DNA of 64,000 nucleotides from Eubacterium sp. (GTDB taxonomy: Bacteria > Bacillota > Clostridia > Lachnospirales > Lachnospiraceae). The notes below the pieces were generated by a model. That model searched no databases. It was not told where the DNA came from and saw nothing but the letters and a program-made list of their open reading frames with translations. Position numbers and translations under genes: made by a program. Where the stretch lies: positions 1-64,000 of the forward strand of contig JAFYHN010000025.1 of assembly GCA_017539165.1 (NCBI GenBank), given 5' to 3'. Of this stretch, positions 15,977-24,625 are shown piece after piece. The first letter of the stretch is position 1. Every line of letters begins with the position of its first letter.

Positions 15977-17257
15977 TTATAACTGATGAATAGATGCTCC
16001 ACAGGCTTTGCAATAGAAAGCATTGAAGCTTACAATCTCGCCACATACAGGGCATCGTATAAGACGGTCTCTGATACCTGGAGTATTAAGTGGCTGAATG
16101 TCTGCAGTATCATATACAGGCTGTCTGAAGTCGTGATACTGAGGTTCACCATTCTGAGAATCCTCATTGAACTGCAGATTGTTATTATATTGTGTTTCCT
16201 GTGTCATTTGCTGAGCATTATATAGTGCCTGCTGCTGCATCTGCTGGCCTTGCATCTGCTGAGACTGCATCTGTTGCTGAATATACTGAGCCTGTTGTTG
16301 AATAACCTGTGGCTGGACTTGCTGTCCCTGAGGATTCATATATACCTGCTGAGGCTGAATATTATTAGTCATCTGCTGAGGTTGAGCAAACTGCTGCTGA
16401 CCTACGACCTGAGGATTATATGAAGCAGTCTGGCCTACAACCTGAGGATCAAACTTATATCCACCATAAGAAGGAGCTGAATAACCTCCATATGGCTGGT
16501 ATGGATTTGCAGAAGGACCTGCCCAGTACTGGCGATACTTCGGCTCCTCGTACATCTTCTGATTCTCTTTCTTTGCTTTGTAGATTCTGATGATCGTAAA
16601 GATATCTGCAATTACAACAAAGATGTAGAAAAGGATGATGAATATAGGCATGGATGTAAACAGACAGAAATCATAAAATGCATGAAGTGAACATGCGATC
16701 AGGAATCCTGTTATAAGATTGTGTCTGCATCCTGCGCGGTTACCATAGGATTTAAGGAACTTGGCATTTCCATAGTAGTAGCCCATGAATATGGCACACA
16801 TACCATGTGCGGGAATCGCAAGAAGTCCTCGCGTTATTCCGGTAGTGACGGCAAGATCTGTTCCGCTCATAAATACATAGAGGACATTTTCAATAGCAGC
16901 AAATCCCATTGATCCGAAAAGACAATAAACGATTCCGTCAAACTTGTAGTTGAAGTTTTTATTTCTCCATGTGAGAAAATATGCTGCAAGGAATTTTACA
17001 CCTTCTTCTATGATAGCTACTCCGAAGAATGCCTGTACGGCAAAGTAGATAAGAGTAGTACCGCCAAATGTCAGATTGATTATTTTCTCTGCAATCAGCT
17101 CCAGCAGCATGGCAGGAAGTGCAGAGAAGATACCAAGAAGAAATATCTTGATAAGAAGGCTGATAGGTTCCTTTTCATGATTATCCTGAAAATATATATA
17201 GATCATAAGTGCTATCGCAGGTACAACCGCGATAAGCAGCATCAATCCGGTATTCAA
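15977..17257 (-). CDS. PrsW-like membrane protease with Gln-rich linker and C-terminal zinc ribbon
   Basis: A 426-residue membrane protein. Residues 1-235 form the PrsW (glutamic intramembrane protease) domain with several helices and the motifs IEEGVKF (EExxK), GFAAIENVLY, a His in IPAHGMC, and LHAFYDF. PrsW cleaves anti-sigma factors in Bacillus; the substrate here is unknown. Residues about 260-385 are extremely rich in Gln with Tyr, Pro and Met. The last 30 residues form a zinc ribbon, RCPVCGEIVSF plus FYCKACGAS. Translation appears to start at TTG 17257, with AAGGAT upstream. It is 67 bases downstream of the Fe-ADH gene on the same strand, possibly cotranscribed. Confidence 0.82.
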   Translation of the reverse strand: MNTGLMLLIAVVPAIALMIYIYFQDNHEKEPISLLIKIFLLGIFSALPAMLLELIAEKIINLTFGGTTLIYFAVQAFFGVAIIEEGVKFLAAYFLTWRNKNFNYKFDGIVYCLFGSMGFAAIENVLYVFMSGTDLAVTTGITRGLLAIPAHGMCAIFMGYYYGNAKFLKSYGNRAGCRHNLITGFLIACSLHAFYDFCLFTSMPIFIILFYIFVVIADIFTIIRIYKAKKENQKMYEEPKYRQYWAGPSANPYQPYGGYSAPSYGGYKFDPQVVGQTASYNPQVVGQQQFAQPQQMTNNIQPQQVYMNPQGQQVQPQVIQQQAQYIQQQMQSQQMQGQQMQQQALYNAQQMTQETQYNNNLQFNEDSQNGEPQYHDFRQPVYDTADIQPLNTPGIRDRLIRCPVCGEIVSFNAFYCKACGASIHQL

Positions 17258-17324
17258 TATAAGTTATCCTTGTACAGCTGACATCAGCTGCATCCTTTCT
17301 ATCTTGATTTAAAATGTCTCATAG

Positions 17325-18521
17325 TTAGTTTGATGCGATGTCTTCCAGTACATCACGGTCAACGTGATATGGAACTTTTGCAATACGTGCTGGCTCGGAT
17401 AAGATATCTTTTATTGAATTCTCAATAACAAGACTGTAGTCTACATCGGATATATTTCCGATATCACATGTCTTGCCAAGGAATGATCTGAATTCGTCCA
17501 GATCTTTGAAATCCATAGCACGCAGAAGATCCTTCTGTGTTTTTTCATCAGCATAGCGCATAAATCCAGGCTGGAAGATACCTGTTGCAGGACCGTGCGG
17601 AACGTGAAGTTCATATGTAAGACGGTAGCTCATTGCGTGAGGAAGAGATGTTCCTGATATGGCGATAGCTTTTCCTGCGATATTTGATGCCTCGAGCATA
17701 TCTGTAAGAATCTTAAGATCTGTTGCTTCATCTGCGGCAGCAGAATCTGGATTCTGAGAACGACGGATGTAATCAGATACGTTTTGAGGATGTTCGTTTT
17801 TAAGATATCCAACCGGTCTCTTTCCGAGAATTACATCCTTACCTCTGCTCCAAAGCTTAAGTCCGTCAAGGACGAGGTTTTTACTCTCGACTGTTGCACC
17901 AGTATTTATATAACTTTCAATCATATGCGCCATCGCATCAATTGCTGTGTTCCTAAGAATCTTGTAAGGAGCATACATAAGATATGTAGGATCAAGAAGA
18001 GCAAGTACTGGGAAAACCCTGTGAGGAAGACTCTTCTTGGTTCTGAGATCATTTCTTGTTAATACTGATACTCCTGTTGCTTCTGAACCTGTTCCACATG
18101 TTGTTGGAATAGTAACAACTGGGAAGCAGACCGTATTTCCATCTTCATCTATATCTTGGTGTGATGGTTTCTGATACAGGTAATCTTCCCCTTGTCTGCT
18201 GTGGAAAAGCAGTATGGATACAGCCTTGGCAGCATCCATAGGTGATCCGCCTCCGAGACCGATAACAAAGTCGCATCCGTTACTGAGACCGATGCTGCGA
18301 GCATCCATGACATTTTCTACGGAAGGATTCTCATCTATCTTGTCGTACAGAGTGTACATGGTTCCGGTTTCAGATAATATCTTCTCAAGATCACTGAGAG
18401 AACCATTTTGTTTTGAAGAATATCTTCCTGTCAGAATGAGCGCATGACGTCCAAGTCGAGCAATCTCCGAAGCGTGATGAGCGATCGCTTTCTGCTCAAT
18501 ATATGTTTTAGTAGAATTCAT
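17325..18521 (-). CDS. Iron-containing alcohol dehydrogenase
   Basis: A 398-residue NAD(P)-dependent group III alcohol dehydrogenase acting on a short alcohol, aldehyde or butanol-type substrate. The coenzyme motif GLGGGSPMDAAKAVS, the segment PTTCGTGSEATGVSV and the iron-binding His in DAMAHMIESY, SLPHAMSY and VPHGPATG are all present. GGAGAAAAGGT directly precedes ATG 18521. Length is typical for the single-domain enzyme, with no aldehyde dehydrogenase fusion. It is divergent from tcdA. Specificity cannot be told from sequence alone. Confidence 0.88.
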   Translation of the reverse strand: MNSTKTYIEQKAIAHHASEIARLGRHALILTGRYSSKQNGSLSDLEKILSETGTMYTLYDKIDENPSVENVMDARSIGLSNGCDFVIGLGGGSPMDAAKAVSILLFHSRQGEDYLYQKPSHQDIDEDGNTVCFPVVTIPTTCGTGSEATGVSVLTRNDLRTKKSLPHRVFPVLALLDPTYLMYAPYKILRNTAIDAMAHMIESYINTGATVESKNLVLDGLKLWSRGKDVILGKRPVGYLKNEHPQNVSDYIRRSQNPDSAAADEATDLKILTDMLEASNIAGKAIAISGTSLPHAMSYRLTYELHVPHGPATGIFQPGFMRYADEKTQKDLLRAMDFKDLDEFRSFLGKTCDIGNISDVDYSLVIENSIKDILSEPARIAKVPYHVDRDVLEDIASN

Positions 18522-18621
18522 ACCTTTTCTCCATTTATCTAGTGATTATGGATTCCATTTTAAAAGATATTTCTGCTACTTTCAAGTCCGGGCTGATAAT
18601 AGATTACTATTTGATGGAAAC

Positions 18622-18650
18622 TTGAAATAAAATACTCGTAGAGATATAAT
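18622..18650 (+). promoter_or_regulatory. tcdA promoter
   Basis: TTGAAA (18622-18627), a 17-bp spacer and a perfect TATAAT (18645-18650), 42 bases before the chosen start codon. Confidence 0.8.
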
Positions 18651-18691
18651 AACTCATTCGATAATCAAAATGGCTTATGAAAGAGGTATTT

Positions 18692-19417
18692 ATGTCAGAT
18701 CAATTTTCACGCACCCGAATTCTTGTTGGAGATGAGGGGATAGATAAACTGCATAGTGCAAGGGTGATCATCTTCGGAGTTGGTGGAGTCGGCGGATATG
18801 TGGCCGAGTCTCTGGCTCGCTGCGGTGTCGGGCATATCGAGCTAGTGGATAGTGATACAGTAAGCGAGACAAATATCAACCGTCAGATCATAGCTCTTCA
18901 CAGTACAGTGGGTAGATATAAGACAGAGGTTATGAGAGACAGGATCATGGATATTAATCCTTCGGCAGAAGTTGTTGTTCATAACTGTTTCTATCTTCCT
19001 GAGACTGCCGAACAGTTTGATTTCAGCAAATATGATTATATCGTAGACGCTGTTGATACAGTTGCGGCGAAGATTTCTATCATAGTTGAAGCGGATAAGA
19101 AGAATGTTCCGGTCATCAGTTCTATGGGGGCCGGAAATAAGATGAATCCTGCGGATTTTCAGGTGGCAGATATCTATAAAACTAGTTGCTGTCCGCTTGC
19201 CAAGGTTATGCGTCGTGAGTTGAAAAAGAGGGGAATTAAGAAACTGAAATGTGTATATTCTACGGAACTTCCGATAAAGCCTGATGAAACATCGGCAGAG
19301 TATAAAGCAGAGCTGGAGGAGTCAGGAAAGAGACAGATTCCCGGGTCGACGGCATTTGCCCCATCGGTGGCAGGACTTATCATAGCGAGTGAAGTTTTTA
19401 AGGATATGATTAAGTAG
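18692..19417 (+). CDS. tcdA: tRNA threonylcarbamoyladenosine dehydratase (TcdA/CsdL, ThiF family)
   Basis: A 241-residue E1-like ATPase that cyclises t6A37 of ANN-reading tRNAs. The nucleotide motif GVGGVGGYVAE and the arginine-containing ETNINRQ are near the N-terminus, DAVDT and SSMGAGNKM follow, and the CC pair in TSCCPLAKVMR is typical of TcdA. ATG 18692 is chosen because AAGAGG lies five bases upstream; an in-frame ATG at 18677 lacks an SD. It has its own promoter. A less specific call would be HesA/MoeB/ThiF family protein. Confidence 0.9.
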   Translation: MSDQFSRTRILVGDEGIDKLHSARVIIFGVGGVGGYVAESLARCGVGHIELVDSDTVSETNINRQIIALHSTVGRYKTEVMRDRIMDINPSAEVVVHNCFYLPETAEQFDFSKYDYIVDAVDTVAAKISIIVEADKKNVPVISSMGAGNKMNPADFQVADIYKTSCCPLAKVMRRELKKRGIKKLKCVYSTELPIKPDETSAEYKAELEESGKRQIPGSTAFAPSVAGLIIASEVFKDMIK

Positions 19418-19428
19418 TATATTTAATA

Positions 19429-19525
19429 GAAAAACAACCCAATGTAAGTTGAGATTTAAGCTTACCAGTATTATAATTATCGTATCTGTGATTTCGGATA
19501 AGAATACTGCAAAGGGTTGTTTTTC
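19429..19525 (+). other. Candidate structured RNA (three-way junction), also containing a promoter
   Basis: A perfect 12-bp stem (19429-19440 with 19514-19525, ending GGGTTGTTTTTC) encloses two further helices: GTAAGTT/AGCTTAC (19444-19450 with 19459-19465) and CAGTATT/AATACTG (19466-19472 with 19503-19509), the latter extended by TTATCG/CG-GATAA. They stack without a gap. The closing stem could end the tcdA transcript. A good promoter, TTGAGA-17-TATAAT (19449-19477), lies inside and probably drives the lipoprotein gene, so part of the symmetry may be incidental. Confidence 0.4.
19449..19477 (+). promoter_or_regulatory. Promoter of the lipoprotein gene
   Basis: TTGAGA (19449-19454), a 17-bp spacer and TATAAT (19472-19477). 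The SD GTGGAGG and ATG 19554 lie about 75 bases downstream. Confidence 0.65.
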
Positions 19526-19553
19526 AAAAGATCTTTTTTAGTGGAGGTTTTAC

Positions 19554-21164
19554 ATGAATAAAAAGAGATTTTGTATGATCCTTGCATCAGCGATGATGAT
19601 GCCCTGTATATCGGGTTGCAGTAACAAAGTAGAAGTGGTGGATGAATCTGTCAGCAGTATAGAGATGGGGGAGGTGCTTACTGAATCATCGAAGGAAGTG
19701 GAGAAGGTTACCGAAGAAGGAACAGATGTTTCAAATTCACGTTCGCATATATTTTTCAATATGGGAAATTATGAGATGAGTTATTGTTCGGATGATGGAA
19801 CAAAACTATTTGAAGGTTCTTATAGTGAGGTATTATTTAATAAGAGTACTAGGGCTGATTATCCCAAAGTGGTCGAATCAATAGAAGAGTTTTGCAACTC
19901 CAGTCTGAAAGGTACTCTGGAATTCAGAGACGAGGTTCTTGATCAGGTAAAAAATGAAACGGAATCAGATTCAGGTCGTCATAATCCGACACGTGCTTCC
20001 AAAAAATCCATGGAGGCTAGAAGGGTTGATGAAAATGTAATTAGTTTTAAAAATTTTTTATATATACATTTTGGTGGAGCTCATGGTGAACATGGTTATG
20101 GTGGAGTGAGTTTTGATACACAAACGGGCGAAAAGATTGAACTGAGAGATATAATAAAAGATAAAGATGCTCTGGTTAAATGTGTTAAAGATAAGCTCAA
20201 CAGATACTATCCAGATATACAAAAGATCGGAGAAGTTGATGAATCGTTTAAAGACGATTCTCTTGATAATATAAACTGGTGTATGGATCCAGAAGGAATA
20301 ACGATATTCTTTAATCCGTATGTTATCGGCACATACGCTGACGGAGTACAGGCCATTCCGATTTCATTTACAGAAAACCCGGAAATCTTTAATGATAAGT
20401 ATTCTAAGAACGAGGGTGACTGGGCTTTAAATGGAGATAATGTTTATATCGATTCAGATGGAAATGGAATCTATGAGAGAATAACTGTTGAGGAAAAAAG
20501 AGCCAGTGATCATGTAGATGGATTTAATATTTTTATTGATGATCAGGAGTATGAAGTTGACCTTAAGGGGCAGTCGCACTCATATGTATGGATAAAAAGA
20601 GGAGATAAGTATTTTCTTTACGTAACAACATATGATGAGAATAACACAAGTCGTTTAAATGTATACAGCATTACTCCAGATGATGTTCAGGATGTATATT
20701 CGGGAGAAGAAGGACTCAAACCGTCAAATCTAAAATATGTATTTGGCGAAGATGTTGAAGGTGAAATAGTTGGATGCATATCTGATCCGGATCGCTTTTA
20801 TATAGGCACAAAAGTGCAGGCTCTGAGCGAATATATAGGAATAAGAGTTGCAAAGGTTGGTGATGATGGAATACCGGTACCAAAAGATGAATTGTATTAT
20901 AAAATAGATACATTTGATAATAAAAAACTTACATCAAAGGTTCCGCTTGAACTTGATAAAGTAGATCGTGAAGAAAATATCCTGGGGAAGGAAACTATTC
21001 CTGAAGGAACTAAATTTACCATTTACAGAACAGATAATGAAAGTTTTGTGGATATTCGTGCTGAAAAAGGAGATTTTTACAGAGTGTATTTTGACGTTAA
21101 TACGAATCTTCAGAAGATAAATGGAATGGATATTGAAGAGGTATTTGATGGTATAAGATTCTAA
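19554..21164 (+). CDS. Lipoprotein with DUF3298/RsiV-like domain
   Basis: A 536-residue exported lipoprotein. The N-terminus has a lipobox, CISGC (Cys22). Residues about 60-280 resemble DUF4163/DUF3298 as in RsiV and PdaC: a strand pattern around FLYIHFGGAHGEHGYGGVSF, DTQTGEKIELRDI and ITIFFNPYVIGTYADG, in which a conserved His-Gly region precedes a negatively charged surface. The second half (about 285-536) is Asp/Gly-rich beta structure of unknown type. GTGGAGG precedes the ATG. ldh begins 18 bases after the stop, so the two are probably cotranscribed. A role at the cell surface is all that can be inferred. Confidence 0.75.
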   Translation: MNKKRFCMILASAMMMPCISGCSNKVEVVDESVSSIEMGEVLTESSKEVEKVTEEGTDVSNSRSHIFFNMGNYEMSYCSDDGTKLFEGSYSEVLFNKSTRADYPKVVESIEEFCNSSLKGTLEFRDEVLDQVKNETESDSGRHNPTRASKKSMEARRVDENVISFKNFLYIHFGGAHGEHGYGGVSFDTQTGEKIELRDIIKDKDALVKCVKDKLNRYYPDIQKIGEVDESFKDDSLDNINWCMDPEGITIFFNPYVIGTYADGVQAIPISFTENPEIFNDKYSKNEGDWALNGDNVYIDSDGNGIYERITVEEKRASDHVDGFNIFIDDQEYEVDLKGQSHSYVWIKRGDKYFLYVTTYDENNTSRLNVYSITPDDVQDVYSGEEGLKPSNLKYVFGEDVEGEIVGCISDPDRFYIGTKVQALSEYIGIRVAKVGDDGIPVPKDELYYKIDTFDNKKLTSKVPLELDKVDREENILGKETIPEGTKFTIYRTDNESFVDIRAEKGDFYRVYFDVNTNLQKINGMDIEEVFDGIRF

Positions 21165-21182
21165 GAGTATGGGAGGAAGGCT

Positions 21183-22172
21183 ATGAAGATAAACACAGCG
21201 AAGGTTGCTATGATAGGATGTGGATTTGTTGGTTCTGCATCATGTTTTGCTCTGATGCAGAGTGGGCTTTTCAGAGAGATGGTGCTTATAGATGCGAACC
21301 AGGCAAAAGCCGAAGGTGAAGCGCTCGATATAAGCCACGGTCTACTGTATGCTAAGCCGATGGATATATATGCCGGTGATTATAGCGATATATCTGATGC
21401 GGCTATCGTTATCGTAAGTGCGGGAGCGGCTCAGAAACCGGGTGAAACAAGACTGGATCTGGTAAAAAAGAATGTGGGTATCTTCAAGTCTATAATGCCA
21501 CAGATTAAGAATAGTGGATTTGAAGGAATACTTCTTATAGTGGCGAATCCTGTCGATATACTTACTGCAGTTGCGCAGAAACTAACAGGTTTTCCTGAAT
21601 CAAGAGTAATAGGTTCAGGAACTGTTCTTGATACTGCAAGACTCAAGTATCTTCTTGGCGAACATCTGGGTGTGGATAGTCGTACTATTCATGCATTTAT
21701 AGTAGGAGAGCATGGGGACAGTGAGATAGTTGCCTGGAGCAGTGCAAATGTATCCGGAGTTCCGATAAATGACTTCTGCGAGCTGAGAGGACATTTTAAA
21801 CATAAGGAGTCCATGCAGGAGATAGCTGACAGCGTAAAGAACAGCGCGTATGAGATAATAGAAAAGAAGCAGGCTACATATTACGGAATAGCCATGGCTG
21901 TGAAACGTATATGCGAAGCGATAATCAGAGATGAAGAGACTATACTTCCGGTATCAGTTACGCTGCACGGAGAATTCGGAATAGACGGAGCGACGCTTTC
22001 AATTCCGGCAGTAGTTGGAAAAGAGGGTATTGAAACTATAGTTCCGATAAATCTCTCAGTAGATGAACTGGTTAAGCTACAGGAGTCAGCTTCAACACTC
22101 AAGGACATTTACAGAGCTTCTATGGCTGATGATATCCTGGATGAGGATTTAGCTTATAAAGAAGATGAGTGA
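21183..22172 (+). CDS. ldh: L-lactate dehydrogenase
   Basis: A 329-residue NAD-dependent enzyme interconverting pyruvate and lactate. The Rossmann motif is GCGFVGSASCF. The specificity loop AGAAQKPGETRLDL keeps the Gln that selects pyruvate over oxaloacetate, arguing for LDH and against malate dehydrogenase. DTARLKYLL holds the substrate-binding Arg and GEHGDSE the catalytic His. GGGAGGAAGG lies upstream of ATG 21183. It follows the lipoprotein gene closely. Lactate racemase maturation genes (larC, larB) lie about 2 kb downstream, which fits a lactate-related neighbourhood. Confidence 0.92.
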   Translation: MKINTAKVAMIGCGFVGSASCFALMQSGLFREMVLIDANQAKAEGEALDISHGLLYAKPMDIYAGDYSDISDAAIVIVSAGAAQKPGETRLDLVKKNVGIFKSIMPQIKNSGFEGILLIVANPVDILTAVAQKLTGFPESRVIGSGTVLDTARLKYLLGEHLGVDSRTIHAFIVGEHGDSEIVAWSSANVSGVPINDFCELRGHFKHKESMQEIADSVKNSAYEIIEKKQATYYGIAMAVKRICEAIIRDEETILPVSVTLHGEFGIDGATLSIPAVVGKEGIETIVPINLSVDELVKLQESASTLKDIYRASMADDILDEDLAYKEDE

Positions 22173-22334
22173 TAATTTAATCTTCTTAGTTTAATTTTTA
22201 ATTTATTTTTAATCTTTCCTAAAAGACGTTCTAATGATGGCAGTGTATAGTTAGCATTGTAAACAGGAAACAGCAGAGCTGCAGAGCTGCTGAAAAGATA
22301 TAGAATCGTATTTAAAAGGAAAGAGGTATTAATT

Positions 22335-22865
22335 ATGGATGAATTCGCAAAAGTTGAAAAATTAAGAGAAAAAGCAAATGTAACTTATGAAGAGGCTCGT
22401 GAAGCTCTCAGTAAAGCAAATGGTGATCTGCTCGACGCAATGGTCCTCCTGGAGAAAGAGGGGAAGGTAAAATCCCCTGAGCAGTCAGTATATAGAACAT
22501 CACAGGAAGCCGGAGCACAGTATGCAGACGTTCCTGCTATCGTAAAAGAGAATGAACAGAAAGGTTCAGAAGATAGCTTCTTTAAGAAAGTAGGAAGAGG
22601 AGTAAAGAGAGGTCTCGAGTATGTATCCGATAACTACATTCTTGTAACTCACAAGGATGAGACAGTTATCAAGGTTCCATTATGGATCGGAATTCTTGCA
22701 CTTTTCTTCTTCTGGGAGATTCTCATGTTCATAATCATCATTTCACTCTTCTGTGATTGCAGATACAGAATCGAAGGAGAGGATAAGAACGATGGAGTTA
22801 ACAGAGTAATGGAACAAGCTTCTGATTTTACAAATCATGTAAAAGAAGAGTTTGACAAACTGTAG
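22335..22865 (+). CDS. UBA-like / DUF4342 membrane protein
   Basis: A 176-residue protein. Residues 1-45 form a UBA/TS-N-like three-helix domain (KVEKLREKANVTYEEAREAL), as found in EF-Ts and in the DUF4342 family. After a linker comes the DUF4342 segment with KVPLWIGILALFFFWEIL, a single membrane helix with a second hydrophobic stretch, then a short charged tail. The molecular role is unknown; the domain combination is common in Firmicutes. AAAGGAAAGAGG precedes ATG 22335. The structured element at 22871-22942 starts six bases after the stop and the response regulator follows. Confidence 0.8.
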   Translation: MDEFAKVEKLREKANVTYEEAREALSKANGDLLDAMVLLEKEGKVKSPEQSVYRTSQEAGAQYADVPAIVKENEQKGSEDSFFKKVGRGVKRGLEYVSDNYILVTHKDETVIKVPLWIGILALFFFWEILMFIIIISLFCDCRYRIEGEDKNDGVNRVMEQASDFTNHVKEEFDKL

Positions 22866-22870
22866 AAACG

Positions 22871-22942
22871 ATTAGCAGTATATGAGATATAACCTGCGAA
22901 GCAGGTGACTCAAAAATCACGATTAATTGAGTTACTGCTAAT
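22871..22942 (+). other. Four-way-junction repeat element, short copy (family copy C)
   Basis: Closing stem ATTAGCAGTA/TACTGCTAAT (22871-22880 with 22933-22942), a minimal hairpin (22881-22891), the hairpin ACCTGC-GAA-GCAGGT (22892-22906), and stem ACTCAA/TTGAGT (22908-22913 with 22927-22932) whose loop contains CACGATTAA. The helices abut with almost no unpaired bases. It shares fold and core motifs with 29566-29782 and 58894-59073. It lies between the DUF4342 gene and the response regulator, 29 bases before the latter's start. Confidence 0.7.
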
Positions 22943-22971
22943 TAAAACTAATAAATAGAGGTAAACAAAAT

Positions 22972-23700
22972 ATGGAAGCAAAAATCCTGATAGTAGAAGA
23001 TGAGGAAAAACTGGCCAGATTCGTCGAACTGGAGCTGAAGCATGAGGGCTATGCAGTGGAAAAAGCCTCGAACGGACGCGATGCACTGGATATGGCGCTG
23101 GCCAACGATTATACTCTGATACTTCTTGATATAATGCTTCCTGGGCTGAATGGACTGGAGGTATTAAGGCGTCTCAATAAAGAGAAGCCTACTCCAGTCA
23201 TTTTGCTTACTGCGAGAGATGCAGTTATGGATAAGGTTGCCGGTCTCGATGCAGGGGCGGTAGATTATATAACGAAGCCATTTGCTATCGAAGAGCTTCT
23301 GGCGCGTATCAGGGTAGCTCTTAAGTTTCATATGAATACAGTGTCTTCCGGTGGAAGTACTTCTGAAACAAGATCAGATCAGAATGTCGGAAATGTTAAG
23401 GGTGAGCGCTATGTCTGGAATAAGCTTGTTCTTGATATACCGAGACATAGAGTTACTTATGATAATGAAGAGATAGAGTTGACTAATCGTGAATTTGTAA
23501 TGCTTCAGACATTGCTTGAGAATATGGATATAGTTCTTTCAAGAGATACCCTCCTGGAAAAAGTATGTGGGTATGAATATATTGGAGAGACAAATGTTAT
23601 CGATGTGTATGTCAGGTATCTGAGATCTAAGATAGATGATGTATATAATGTTAAAATGATACAGACCGTAAGAGGAGTTGGTTACGTTATAAAGAATTAA
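22972..23700 (+). CDS. OmpR-family response regulator (orphan)
   Basis: A 242-residue two-component regulator. The receiver domain (1-120) has the acidic pair in VEDEEK, the phosphoacceptor Asp in LLDIMLPG, TARD and the Lys in ITKPF. A winged-helix DNA-binding domain (about 140-240) ends MIQTVRGVGYVIKN. No histidine kinase is adjacent. larC starts 14 bases after the stop, so the regulator is probably cotranscribed with larC. Whether it controls lactate or nickel metabolism is a guess from position. Confidence 0.9.
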   Translation: MEAKILIVEDEEKLARFVELELKHEGYAVEKASNGRDALDMALANDYTLILLDIMLPGLNGLEVLRRLNKEKPTPVILLTARDAVMDKVAGLDAGAVDYITKPFAIEELLARIRVALKFHMNTVSSGGSTSETRSDQNVGNVKGERYVWNKLVLDIPRHRVTYDNEEIELTNREFVMLQTLLENMDIVLSRDTLLEKVCGYEYIGETNVIDVYVRYLRSKIDDVYNVKMIQTVRGVGYVIKN

Positions 23701-23714
23701 TCATCTGGGGGAAT

Positions 23715-24590
23715 ATGGAGAGAAAACTATATCTGGAATGTAGTACCGGAATAAGTGGTGATATGACAGTTGCATCGCTTATCGATCTGGGAGCGGATTT
23801 AGATGTTCTGCAGAAGGCTATCGACAGTCTGAAGGAGAAGATGTCGGGCTTTGATGTTAAGATTTCAGATGTTGAGAAATCAGGAATAATTGCCAAAGAT
23901 TTTGCTGTTATTCTGGAGAATGATAATCATGACCATGATATGGAATATCTATATGGACATGAGCATCATAGTCATGAACATCATGATCACGATCACCACG
24001 CGTCTCATAATGAGGACCAGAACAACCATGACCATCATCACGAGGGGCATGGTCATTCGCATGTCCATAGATCTCTAAAAGATGTTATAGATATTATAAA
24101 TATTGCGGATATAACGGAAGATGCCAGAGAGCTGGCAATAAAGGTATTTACGATAGTAGCAAATGCTGAATCTGCAGTGCATGGAAAAAGTATCGATGAG
24201 GTACATTTTCATGAGGTTGGTGCAATAGATTCGATAATAGATATAATCTCGGCAGCAGTCTGCTTTGACAGTGTCGTAAAAAAGTATGGTATCAGGGAAG
24301 TTATCGTAACCGGACTGGTTGATGGGACAGGAACGGTAAGATGTCAGCATGGAATATTGCCGGTGCCCGTGCCTGCTGTAATAAAGATCGCAGAACAGAC
24401 GGGGGTGCCTATCATTATATCCGGAAGACAAGGAGAATACGTGACTCCGACCGGCGCAGCATTTGCCGCAGCGGTTATGACAGACAGTAAACTTCCAGGA
24501 AGTATGAGGATAATAAAAACCGGACTAGGGGCCGGTAAGAGGAATCAGGAAGTCCCGGGTGTTCTGCGTACTTTGTTAATTGAACAATAA
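23715..24590 (+). CDS. larC: LarC-type nickel insertion protein, N-terminal (LarC1) part only
   Basis: A 291-residue protein of the LarC family, which inserts nickel into the pyridinium bis-thiocarboxylate cofactor of lactate racemase (LarA). It starts with YLECSTGISGDMT and carries a long His/Asp-rich insertion (about residues 72-118, many H, HD and HH) likely to hold metal, followed by the conserved VHFHEVGAIDSI. The family is normally about 400 residues and in Lactobacillus is joined to LarC2 by a frameshift. Here the frame stops at LRTLLIEQ followed by a terminator, and no LarC2-like sequence follows in any frame before larB. LarA and LarE are not in the window. Function of this short form is uncertain. 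Confidence 0.85.
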   Translation: MERKLYLECSTGISGDMTVASLIDLGADLDVLQKAIDSLKEKMSGFDVKISDVEKSGIIAKDFAVILENDNHDHDMEYLYGHEHHSHEHHDHDHHASHNEDQNNHDHHHEGHGHSHVHRSLKDVIDIINIADITEDARELAIKVFTIVANAESAVHGKSIDEVHFHEVGAIDSIIDIISAAVCFDSVVKKYGIREVIVTGLVDGTGTVRCQHGILPVPVPAVIKIAEQTGVPIIISGRQGEYVTPTGAAFAAAVMTDSKLPGSMRIIKTGLGAGKRNQEVPGVLRTLLIEQ

Positions 24591-24600
24591 TATATCTCAA

Positions 24601-24625
24601 GGAGCGCTCGTTGCGCTCCTTTTTC
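24601..24625 (+). terminator. Terminator after larC
   Basis: GGAGCGC and GCGCTCC form a perfect 7-bp GC-rich stem with a 5-nt loop, followed by TTTTT, ten bases after the larC stop. Confidence 0.88.

Noticed and set aside
16160-16420. Repetitive CTGCTG/CATCTG tract that looked like a microsatellite
   Set aside because: It is the minus-strand coding sequence of the Gln-rich region of the PrsW-like protein.
22260-22300. AGCAG/CTGCT symmetry before the DUF4342 gene
   Set aside because: Five base pairs only, no T-run and no counterpart elsewhere; chance is likely.
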